Assembly: GCA_905373425.1 (NCBI GenBank)
Contig: CAJPST010000141.1
Location: 1 to 5,680, forward strand
Origin: an uncultured Mesocricetibacter sp.
GTDB taxonomy: Bacteria; Pseudomonadota; Gammaproteobacteria; Enterobacterales; Pasteurellaceae
Direction: 5' to 3'
DNA: 5,680 nucleotides
Part shown: piece after piece, positions 1 through 5,296 of the stretch
Numbering within the stretch: the first letter of the stretch is position 1
Layout: the number at the start of each line of letters is the position of its first letter
The notes under the pieces: model-generated
Told to the model about the DNA's origin: nothing
Seen by the model: the letters and a program-made list of their open reading frames with translations, nothing else
Databases searched by the model: none
Made by a program: the position numbers and the translations under genes

Positions 1-33
1 AAATTAGGTGTCCAAGTTTTGGGGTGCAGATCA
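1..33. mobile_element. Probable terminal inverted repeat of an IS3-family insertion sequence (rest lies off the left edge)
   Basis: Read on the minus strand from base 33, the sequence starts TGATCTGCACCCC, then AAAACTTGGACACC. This follows the usual layout of IS3/IS150-type ends, which start with TG and carry a TGCACCCC...TTGGACA core. On the plus strand a TAG at 5-7 sits right before GGTGTCC, which is where an IS3-family transposase reading frame normally stops, so the element would extend leftwards with its transposase on the plus strand. No transposase sequence is visible. The identification rests on recalled similarity of the terminus, so the subgroup is left open. Confidence 0.55.
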
Positions 34-34
34 T

Positions 35-43
35 AAGTGCGGT
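35..43 (+). repeat. DNA uptake signal sequence (USS), intergenic
   Basis: Exact AAGTGCGGT followed by CATTTTTTATCG and a second T-run, matching the extended Haemophilus-type USS (core plus two AT-rich tracts). It is the only copy in the window outside a gene. It lies between the gltS stop and the putative IS end. No inverted partner is visible, so it does not form the USS-pair hairpin that often serves as a terminator in this family. Confidence 0.9.
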
Positions 44-71
44 CATTTTTTATCGTTTTTTCAATGTCGCC

Positions 72-1280
72 TTAATGCAAGGAAGCCACAATAAACAAAA
101 AACCTTTCAATAGTAAATTGTTAAGTAAATCGATGAAAAACGCACCGATCATCGGCACAATCAAGAAAGCTTTATGTGACGTACCGAAATGAGAAGTCAC
201 TGCTTGCATATTGGCAACCGCTGTCGGTGTAGCGCCCAATCCAAAGCCGCAATGACCGGCACTAAGCACCACTGCATCATAATCTTTACCCATGACAGGA
301 TAAGTTACGCATATCGCAAAAACAGCCATTAATGCAACTTGCAACAATAATATAGCAAAAATCGGTAATGCCAGCTCCGCCAATTCCCATAATTTCAACG
401 ACATTAGGGCAATTGCCAAAAAGATCGACAAACAAACCGTACCAAGCACGTCAATCGCTTCGTCCGCTACTTTGAATTTAAACACATGAGCTAACGTATT
501 ACGGATTAAAACGCCCGTAAACAAACACCAGACAAAGGTCGGCAACTGTAACGCCGTATTTTTTGTCCATCCGTCCAGCGCTTGTCCGACAAACAAACAA
601 ATTGAAATCATAGTGATAGTTTCTATAACAGAACGAGCATTGATTTTGCGACGATAAGCCGGTTTTTCAAAAGCTTCTTCCATATCATCCACATTTTCAT
701 CTTCCGGCGTTTCGGTTTTATGTAAACGGTTTAACAGGAAACGAGCGACAGGCCCGCCGATAATACCACCGAACACCAAACCGAAAGTAGCGCACGCCAT
801 TGCCAGCTCAGTTGCCCCTTGAATACCAAATTGTTTAGTTAAATCATTCGCCCAAGCCGCGCCCGTACCATGTCCACCGGTCAGTGTCACCGAACCGGCA
901 AGCAGGCCGTAAGCAGGATCTAAACCAAATAGCATGGTACCAAGAATACCGACAATATTTTGTAGTGCAATAAAACACGCCGCAACGAACAGAAAGATGA
1001 CTAACGGCTTGCCACCCTTAACCAAACGGAGAAAATTCGCGCTTAAACCGATAGAAGTGAAAAACACTAACATCATAGTAGTTTGCAAATCCCGATCAAA
1101 AGTAAAGCTCAACTGCCAAAATCGATGCACTAACATTAATACGATAGCCACAATAAAGCCGCCGATCACCGGTTCAGGAATATTAAAATCACTGAATATC
1201 TTGATCCGTTTTACTAAGAAATAGCCGAGCAACAACACTAAACAGGCAAGTGCTAAAGTTTCATAAGTATCCAATATCAT
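72..1280 (-). CDS. gltS: Sodium/glutamate symporter GltS
   Basis: This inner-membrane secondary transporter takes up L-glutamate with sodium ions (ESS family). The 402 residues match the roughly 401 of E. coli GltS and align end to end. The two re-entrant-loop signatures of the family are present: GGHGTGAAW at residues 135-143 and GHCGFGLGATPTA at 342-354, one per inverted half of the fold. Other conserved stretches are IPEPV (34-38), TELAMACATFGLV (157-169), KLWELAELALP (296-306) and AFFIDLLN near the C-terminus. The acidic stretch around 189-204 is the hydrophilic linker between the halves. The ATG at 1280-1278 suits the family N-terminus; the ribosome binding site is weak (a GGA 11 bases upstream). 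It is separated from dtd by 116 bases and probably has its own promoter. No intrinsic terminator is visible after the stop, where an IS end follows within about 40 bases. Confidence 0.97.
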   Translation of the reverse strand: MILDTYETLALACLVLLLGYFLVKRIKIFSDFNIPEPVIGGFIVAIVLMLVHRFWQLSFTFDRDLQTTMMLVFFTSIGLSANFLRLVKGGKPLVIFLFVAACFIALQNIVGILGTMLFGLDPAYGLLAGSVTLTGGHGTGAAWANDLTKQFGIQGATELAMACATFGLVFGGIIGGPVARFLLNRLHKTETPEDENVDDMEEAFEKPAYRRKINARSVIETITMISICLFVGQALDGWTKNTALQLPTFVWCLFTGVLIRNTLAHVFKFKVADEAIDVLGTVCLSIFLAIALMSLKLWELAELALPIFAILLLQVALMAVFAICVTYPVMGKDYDAVVLSAGHCGFGLGATPTAVANMQAVTSHFGTSHKAFLIVPMIGAFFIDLLNNLLLKGFLFIVASLH

Positions 1281-1396
1281 TGTCTTTTATGTCCGCGTTT
1301 TAATCGTATGTAAAAATATAAATGTGAGAAAAAGTGCGTAATATAGCACAAAATGTGAGCAAAAGACAGCCTATCAGGATTTTCTACATTGATCGG
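1281..1396 (-). promoter_or_regulatory. Upstream region of gltS with candidate promoter elements
   Basis: This AT-rich spacer between dtd and gltS is the likely promoter region of gltS. Two candidates are seen on the minus strand. One is TTCTCA (1330-1325) with a 16-base spacer to TACGAT (1308-1303), 4 of 6 matches in each box. The other is an extended -10, TGCTATATT (1348-1340), without a good -35. The first would give a short leader of about 17-20 bases before the ATG. Two 15-base direct repeats also lie here and are listed separately. Read-through from dtd is not excluded, since no convincing terminator follows dtd. Confidence 0.4.
1320..1365. repeat. Two 15-base direct repeats, 31 bases apart, upstream of gltS
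   Basis: Plus-strand copies AAATGTGAGAAAAAG (1320-1334) and AAATGTGAGCAAAAG (1351-1365) match at 14 of 15 positions. Their starts are 31 bases apart, close to three helical turns, so both would face the same side of the DNA. The left copy contains the candidate gltS -35 hexamer, and the extended -10 candidate lies between the copies. A regulator binding in tandem is a reasonable inference. The TGTGA cores recall a CRP half-site, but neither has the partner TCACA at proper spacing. Confidence 0.45.
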
Positions 1397-1831
1397 CTAG
1401 GTGTTTAGCCAAAAGGTTACCGGTCCGTCGTTAGTCAGACTGACTTGCATATCGGCGGCGAAACGTCCTGTAAAAGTCGAAATTTTTTGACCGCACTTTT
1501 CCACAAAATAGTCGTACATTTCCTCTGCCAAAGCAGGCGATGCGCCCTTGGAAAAACTTGGACGCAGCCCTTTTTGAGTGTCGGCCGCCAAAGTAAACTG
1601 CGATACGACCAAAATCGCACCGCCGGCTTGTTGCACATTGAGATTCATTTTGCCGTCTTCATCGCTAAATACACGATAATTCAGCACTTTTTCTAATAAT
1701 TTCTCGGCTTTCGCGTGGTTGTCCTCTTTTTCTACCCCAAGCAACACCAGTAAACCTTTGCCGATTTGCCCTGTAATTTTGCCTTCCACCTCAACCTTGG
1801 CTGCTGTAACGCGTTGAATTAATGCAATCAC
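1397..1831 (-). CDS. dtd: D-aminoacyl-tRNA deacylase Dtd (GTG start)
   Basis: This cytosolic proofreading enzyme hydrolyses D-aminoacyl-tRNAs (such as D-Tyr-tRNA) and removes glycine from mischarged tRNA-Ala, keeping D-amino acids and glycine errors out of translation. The 144 residues equal the usual bacterial Dtd length (about 145). Both family signatures are intact: SQFTLAADTQKGLRPSF (77-93) and NDGPVTF (134-140), the latter holding the Gly-cisPro motif that gives chiral selectivity across the dimer. TGRFAADMQVSL (121-132) is also typical. The start is GTG (1831-1829); it suits the family N-terminus (MIALIQRV) and overlaps the yihY stop as GTGA, implying translational coupling. A USS encodes Lys-Cys-Gly at 112-114, where the E. 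coli protein, from memory, reads ERCRQ. Confidence 0.97.
   Translation of the reverse strand: MIALIQRVTAAKVEVEGKITGQIGKGLLVLLGVEKEDNHAKAEKLLEKVLNYRVFSDEDGKMNLNVQQAGGAILVVSQFTLAADTQKGLRPSFSKGASPALAEEMYDYFVEKCGQKISTFTGRFAADMQVSLTNDGPVTFWLNT
1490..1498 (-). repeat. DNA uptake signal sequence (USS) inside dtd
   Basis: Exact AAGTGCGGT on the minus strand followed by CAAAAAATTT, a good extended USS. Its frame spells AAG TGC GGT, Lys-Cys-Gly at Dtd residues 112-114. Confidence 0.9.
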
Positions 1832-2676
1832 TCTTTTGTCCCCTTAATTCCGGCGAGTTCCAATTCGCCTAATTTGATCTGACGGATATCACCCAACACG
1901 GCGGTAAGTTGCGCCCCCAGCAACACAAATACCCAGCTGACTTGAATCCATAACAACATTAACGGCAATGTCGCCATTGCTCCGTAAACCAACTGATAAG
2001 AAGGGAAAGTGGCAATATACCAAGCGAATGCCTGTTTACCTAAAGTGAAAAACACTGCCGCCACCAATGCGCCAGCTACTGCGTGTTTGATTCTGATTTT
2101 AGTATTCGGCACCAAGGTATAAATTAAGGTAAAGCTGAACCAAGTGAGGAAAAACGGCACGACTCTCAGTAACTGTAATCCGAAAGGCAAATCGAACCCA
2201 TCATTGAATACTTTAATAGAGGTAATGTAGGAGCTGATAGCAATACTGGCACCAATAAAAATTGGCCCAAGAGTTAAAATCGTCCAGTAAATTGCAAAAG
2301 AAAAAACCAGGCTGCGGTTTTTCGCCTGCCAAATATCATTTAATGTACGATCGATAGAATTAATCAGTAACAGTGCCACTGCAATCAAACTGACAATCCC
2401 CACCGCGCTCATCTGTTTGGAATTATTAACAAATTCATCAATATACCGGCCAACCACATCGCTTGCCGAAGGCGCGAAATTAGTGAAAATAAATGCTTTA
2501 AGCGCGCCTGTCGCTTCATCAAACATCGGAAAAGCGGAAAACACCGAAAACACCACCATCACCAACGGCACAATAGCCAGCATGGTATTGTACGTGAGCG
2601 AACCCGCAGCTTGAGTCAACTTATTTTGATTGAAACGATGCCAAAAGACCTCTAAAAACAATTTCAATTGATTCAT
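1828..2676 (-). CDS. yihY: YihY/BrkB family inner-membrane protein (UPF0761)
   Basis: An integral inner-membrane protein of the YihY/BrkB family; its biochemical function is not established. Older 'ribonuclease BN' labels for this family are wrong, since RNase BN is the unrelated ElaC. The 282 residues compare with about 290 in E. coli. Six hydrophobic segments are seen at about residues 29-50, 90-108, 127-150, 172-190, 199-222 and 234-262. Family-typical stretches are AAGSLTYNTMLAIVPL (23-38), VPNTKIRIKHAVAGALVAA (189-207) and YGAMATLPLMLLWIQVSWVF (231-250). The tail is hydrophilic. I chose the ATG at 2676-2674 because it overlaps the ychJ stop as ATGA; an in-frame TTG six codons upstream (2694) is less likely. 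The dtd neighbour follows with a GTGA overlap. yihY-dtd adjacency is also known in E. coli, and yihY beside ychJ in Haemophilus influenzae (from memory, HI0276/HI0277). Confidence 0.92.
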   Translation of the reverse strand: MNQLKLFLEVFWHRFNQNKLTQAAGSLTYNTMLAIVPLVMVVFSVFSAFPMFDEATGALKAFIFTNFAPSASDVVGRYIDEFVNNSKQMSAVGIVSLIAVALLLINSIDRTLNDIWQAKNRSLVFSFAIYWTILTLGPIFIGASIAISSYITSIKVFNDGFDLPFGLQLLRVVPFFLTWFSFTLIYTLVPNTKIRIKHAVAGALVAAVFFTLGKQAFAWYIATFPSYQLVYGAMATLPLMLLWIQVSWVFVLLGAQLTAVLGDIRQIKLGELELAGIKGTKE

Positions 2677-3173
2677 AACAAACCGCCACAACAATGTTTA
2701 AATTTCTTACCCGAACCACATACGCAAGGCTGTTTCATCGCGGGCAACGGTACTGTCGGATCAACGAAAAACCAATGGCCATCGATATGCACAAATAATG
2801 ATTTTTCATGATGAAACCGTTTTTCGCCGTCCACTTCAAAAATAGCCTTAAATTCGACCGCACTTTGTGTTTTACCGACGCGCGGCTGATAAGAGACAAT
2901 TTCCAACCCGACCCATTTCGTATTCTCCGCCCACTGTTGTAGCGCCGCTTTATCCAGCAATGTTTGCTGGCTTGGTACGGTTGTTTCAACAATATAATCG
3001 ACTAATTGCAATGCATAAGCCGCATAACGAGAACGCATTAACTGTTCCGCCGTTTTTGCCTTTTGTGTTCCCTGATGTAACGGCGCACAACAATGGGCAT
3101 AGCTCTCGCCAGATTGGCAAGGACATAATTCAGCCGAAAGTGCGGTCGGTTTTTCCACTGTTTTTTCCTTCAT
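2673..3173 (-). CDS. ychJ: YchJ family protein (UPF0225) with two SEC-C zinc-binding motifs
   Basis: A small soluble protein of the UPF0225/YchJ family with no established function. SEC-C motifs are zinc-binding modules best known from the SecA C-terminus. The 166 residues carry one at each end: N-terminal CPCQSGESYAHCC (Cys17, 19, 28, 29) and C-terminal CVCGSGKKFKHCC (Cys150, 152, 161, 162), both C-x-C-x8-C-C with all cysteines present. Between them is the YchJ core, with AEQLMRSRYAAYALQLVDYI (42-61) and the FVHIDGHWFFVDPT stretch (127-140). The protein is about 14 residues longer than E. coli YchJ (about 152), mostly from a polar leader ahead of the first motif. That leader contains a USS read as Thr-Ala-Leu (10-12). 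ATG at 3173 has an AGG about 12 bases upstream. The stop overlaps the yihY start, so it leads the three-gene operon. Confidence 0.94.
   Translation of the reverse strand: MKEKTVEKPTALSAELCPCQSGESYAHCCAPLHQGTQKAKTAEQLMRSRYAAYALQLVDYIVETTVPSQQTLLDKAALQQWAENTKWVGLEIVSYQPRVGKTQSAVEFKAIFEVDGEKRFHHEKSLFVHIDGHWFFVDPTVPLPAMKQPCVCGSGKKFKHCCGGLL
2857..2865 (-). repeat. DNA uptake signal sequence (USS) inside ychJ
   Basis: Exact AAGTGCGGT on the minus strand. It is read in the ychJ frame as (Gln)-Ser-Ala-Val at about residues 103-106, one of the common USS-encoded tripeptides. Confidence 0.88.
3138..3146 (+). repeat. DNA uptake signal sequence (USS) at the 5' end of ychJ
   Basis: Exact AAGTGCGGT on the plus strand followed by CGGTTTTTCC. 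In ychJ it is read from the other strand as ACC GCA CTT, Thr-Ala-Leu at residues 10-12, within the non-conserved leader before the first SEC-C motif. Confidence 0.88.
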
Positions 3174-3191
3174 ATCATCTTAACCTGCGTA

Positions 3192-3200
3192 AGCATAACA
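3192..3200 (-). promoter_or_regulatory. Candidate extended -10 promoter element for ychJ-yihY-dtd
   Basis: On the minus strand TGTTATGCT fits the extended -10 pattern (TGN then TATGCT, 4 of 6 matches to TATAAT). It lies about 19 bases before the ychJ ATG and overlaps the last bases of the upstream terminator's T-tract. No convincing -35 is seen. Only 26 bases separate ychJ from that tract, so if the three-gene operon has its own promoter it must lie close to or within the terminator. Confidence 0.25.
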
Positions 3201-3230
3201 AAAAAAAGCATCGCATAAAATACGCGATGC
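3200..3230 (-). terminator. Rho-independent terminator at the end of the fhu operon
   Basis: On the minus strand, GCATCGC (3230-3224), a 9-base loop and the perfectly complementary GCGATGC (3214-3208) are followed directly by eight T (3207-3200). A 7-bp GC-rich stem plus a T-run is a textbook intrinsic terminator for leftward transcription. It lies about 30 bases past the stop of the fhuA-like remnant and is probably the original fhuCDBA terminator. It separates the fhu transcript from ychJ. Confidence 0.88.
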
Positions 3231-3258
3231 CTTTACCTTGAGCTTCCCCTTATAGAAA

Positions 3259-3333
3259 TTAGAATTCGTAACGCAATGTCAGATTACTGTAATCATGGTT
3301 CACCGTAGCTATGCTAAGAACAGCAGGGTATGG
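3259..3333 (-). pseudogene. fhuA: Remnant of the 3' end of a TonB-dependent receptor gene, probably fhuA
   Basis: Immediately after the fhuB stop, one minus-strand frame stays open to a TAA at 3261-3259. It encodes about 24 residues starting PYPAVLS and ending NHDYSNLTLRYEF-stop. The terminal phenylalanine, with hydrophobic or aromatic residues at every second position before it (L-T-L-R-Y-E-F), is the beta-signal that ends outer-membrane barrel proteins. There is no start codon, and a stop closes the frame five codons upstream, inside fhuB. In described Pasteurellaceae loci (for example A. pleuropneumoniae fhuCDBA) fhuA follows fhuB in the same direction, and a terminator follows here too. 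The simplest reading is that roughly 2 kb of fhuA was deleted, leaving the last strands and the terminator. The barrel-end signature is seen; that it is fhuA is inferred from position. Confidence 0.6.
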
Positions 3334-3334
3334 A

Positions 3335-5296
3335 TTAATTACGCTGTTTTATCAGCAATAAAAAGTATATTCCGCCAAGTAATGATGCAATAACGCCCGC
3401 CCCCAGTTCATAGGGGAAAATTAGATAACGCCCAAGCCAGTCTGAAATTAACATTAACCCAGCCCCTAGCAAAGCAGATATCGGCAGTTGTTTATCCGGC
3501 GTAACAGCTCCGAGGCGTTTTGCCAAATGCGGTGTCATTAGCCCGATGAAGCTAAGCGGGCCAACTGCTAATGTAGCACAAGCACTCATGACGGCAACTG
3601 ACAATAAAATCAAACGTTCACACTGCACTACCGGCAAACCGAAACAACGCGCTACCGTCATTCCGAGTGACAATAAACGCAACGGTTTAACAAATAAAAG
3701 TGCGGTCGAAATCAGCACAATTCCGGCAAGCGATAAAAGCCATACTTTTTCCGGCTGGGCATAATAGGTAGAACCCGATAACCAGCTTAATATCGCAGTC
3801 AATTGCGGATTTGGACTAAGCTGTATAATTGCCATCACACCTCCGACTAACGCCCCCATTGCAATACCGACCAACAATAATGCCGAAGGCGATAGCTTGA
3901 CGGATAACCACATAATCAACAGCAACACCGCCAGACTGCCCACAATAGCCGCCAGTAGCAACCCGCCATTCCCCATATTCGGAAATAATAAAAAAGCAGC
4001 CACCACAGCAAGCGATGTGCCTGAACCCACTCCCAACACTTCGGGACTTGCCATCGGGTTGCGGGTGAGAGTTTGCAACAATGCACCGCCTACCGCTAAC
4101 ATCGCTCCCGTCACCATAGCACTTAGGCTACGTGGCAGACGGTGTTGCCAAATCAATTGTAAATCACCATTCCAGCTCCAACCATCCAAACCTCGTACAA
4201 AGCCCTGCAACAATAAAAGCATAACAAGCAATCCCAACAACCATAACAGTGGTAAACGCCACGACGGCAAACGATAAACGGGTAAAAGTGCGGTCGGTTT
4301 TGACGTAATTTCTTCACGTAAGGATTTACGTTGGCGAATAATTAAATACAACAATAACGGCACGCCTAATACAGCGGTCAAGGCTCCGGTAGGTAAAATC
4401 TTGCCGATTAATTGCCCCATTACGCTGAACAGATTATCGCTGAGCAGTAATAATCCCCCTCCGACAAAGAACGCTGTAATCAAGCGTGCAATAAAATGGC
4501 GTGCACCTAATAATGCTGCGCAACTTGCCCCTGCTAAGCCGATAAAACCGATAATGCCGACTTTACTGACTACCAATGCTGTCGCCATTGCCGCCAAAGT
4601 TAATACGGTATAACGCAACAAATTAACCGGAACCCCCAAACGGCGTGCTTGATCGTCATCCAAGCCGAGCAATGTCAACGGCTTATATAACAAAACAAAC
4701 GGCACAAGAATAAATCCCCCGACACCAAGCAATGCCTGTGTGGTTGCCCAACCGTCCTGTAATAATGAACCGCTTCCCCATACCATAATGCCGAGTAATA
4801 GATCGTTATAAAATAACAAGATCACTGATGCAAACGCACCTAGCACAATATTCACAATCAAGCCTCCGAGGATTACCGTTAATGGATTCATTTCGTTACT
4901 TTTACCGATAAACAACACCAATGACATTGCCCCAATAGTCCCGGCAAGCGCCACCCAGAAGCTACCGAATAAACCAGCCGTCGGAAAGAAAACCGCTGCT
5001 GCCATTAAAGCCAATTGAGCGCCGCTCCCCACTGCCAACGTACTATCGGATGCAAGGGGATTGCGCACGATTTGTTGTAACGCACTGCTGGAAAGGGAGA
5101 GCAAACCACCGGCTAAAAACGCTGTTGTCATTTGCGGCAATATCGCCATCTGCGTTATAGCGGCCTCTAAAGGCAAATCATCGGGATTTTTCAGCAATAA
5201 AGCAAAATCCCATTGCCAAGCCATCTTCAAACGCCACCAAATAGAAAATAAAACGAGTAAAAGTGCGGTTAATATTAGCGTTATTTTTTTATTCAT
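3335..5296 (-). CDS. fhuB: Ferric-hydroxamate ABC transporter permease FhuB
   Basis: The inner-membrane channel of the ferrichrome-type siderophore importer; it works with the ATPase FhuC and binding protein FhuD. The 653 residues (E. coli FhuB about 660) hold two homologous FecCD-type permease halves fused in tandem, repeating every ~333 residues. LQQIVRNPLA (73-82) is matched by LQTLTRNPMA (407-416), and GFIGLAGASCAALLGAR (250-266) by SFIGLMTPHLAKRLG (582-596). The halves are joined by a polar linker at about 321-346. The second half keeps the usual Pro-His of the ATPase-coupling loop; the first half has Ala-Ser there. I chose ATG 5296-5294 because it gives a membrane-type N-terminus (MNKKITLILTALLLVL) and an 8-base overlap with the fhuD stop. 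The ATG at 5347 would add 17 residues encoded inside fhuD. Three USS copies lie within the gene. The receptor gene expected downstream is reduced to a fragment. Confidence 0.96.
   Translation of the reverse strand: MNKKITLILTALLLVLFSIWWRLKMAWQWDFALLLKNPDDLPLEAAITQMAILPQMTTAFLAGGLLSLSSSALQQIVRNPLASDSTLAVGSGAQLALMAAAVFFPTAGLFGSFWVALAGTIGAMSLVLFIGKSNEMNPLTVILGGLIVNIVLGAFASVILLFYNDLLLGIMVWGSGSLLQDGWATTQALLGVGGFILVPFVLLYKPLTLLGLDDDQARRLGVPVNLLRYTVLTLAAMATALVVSKVGIIGFIGLAGASCAALLGARHFIARLITAFFVGGGLLLLSDNLFSVMGQLIGKILPTGALTAVLGVPLLLYLIIRQRKSLREEITSKPTALLPVYRLPSWRLPLLWLLGLLVMLLLLQGFVRGLDGWSWNGDLQLIWQHRLPRSLSAMVTGAMLAVGGALLQTLTRNPMASPEVLGVGSGTSLAVVAAFLLFPNMGNGGLLLAAIVGSLAVLLLIMWLSVKLSPSALLLVGIAMGALVGGVMAIIQLSPNPQLTAILSWLSGSTYYAQPEKVWLLSLAGIVLISTALLFVKPLRLLSLGMTVARCFGLPVVQCERLILLSVAVMSACATLAVGPLSFIGLMTPHLAKRLGAVTPDKQLPISALLGAGLMLISDWLGRYLIFPYELGAGVIASLLGGIYFLLLIKQRN
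3698..3706 (+). repeat. DNA uptake signal sequence (USS) inside fhuB, second half
   Basis: Exact AAGTGCGGT on the plus strand. In fhuB it is read as ACC GCA CTT, Thr-Ala-Leu at residues 531-533, within a hydrophobic segment. Confidence 0.88.
4286..4294 (+). repeat. DNA uptake signal sequence (USS) in the fhuB inter-half linker
   Basis: Exact AAGTGCGGT on the plus strand followed by CGGTTTTGACG. It encodes Thr-Ala-Leu at FhuB residues 335-337, in the polar linker between the two permease halves, where extra residues should be tolerated. Confidence 0.88.
5261..5269 (+). repeat. DNA uptake signal sequence (USS) at the fhuB 5' end
   Basis: Exact AAGTGCGGT on the plus strand followed by TAATATTAG. 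In fhuB it is read as ACC GCA CTT, Thr-Ala-Leu at residues 10-12, inside the first transmembrane segment. Confidence 0.88.

Noticed and set aside
934..1224. Plus-strand open frame of 96 codons opposite gltS, and similar plus-strand frames opposite dtd, yihY, ychJ and fhuB
   Set aside because: They lie antisense to strongly supported genes, have low-complexity translations, and show no ribosome binding site or family resemblance.
1331..1340. AAGTGCGTA as an eighth USS
   Set aside because: It differs from AAGTGCGGT at the last two core positions and overlaps the direct repeat.
1323..1358. CRP binding site(s) upstream of gltS
   Set aside because: Two TGTGA half-sites are present, but neither has a TCACA partner six bases on.
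1395..1410. Inverted repeat GGCTA-6-TAGCC over the dtd stop as a terminator
   Set aside because: The stem is only 5 bp and no T-run follows on the minus strand.
2677..2694. TTG start for yihY six codons earlier
   Set aside because: The ATG at 2676 forms the usual ATGA overlap with the ychJ stop, and TTG starts are rare.
5284..5290. Homopolymer of seven T at the start of fhuB as a phase-variable tract
   Set aside because: Seven bases is short for slippage control, and such A-rich early codons (Lys-Lys) are common after start codons.
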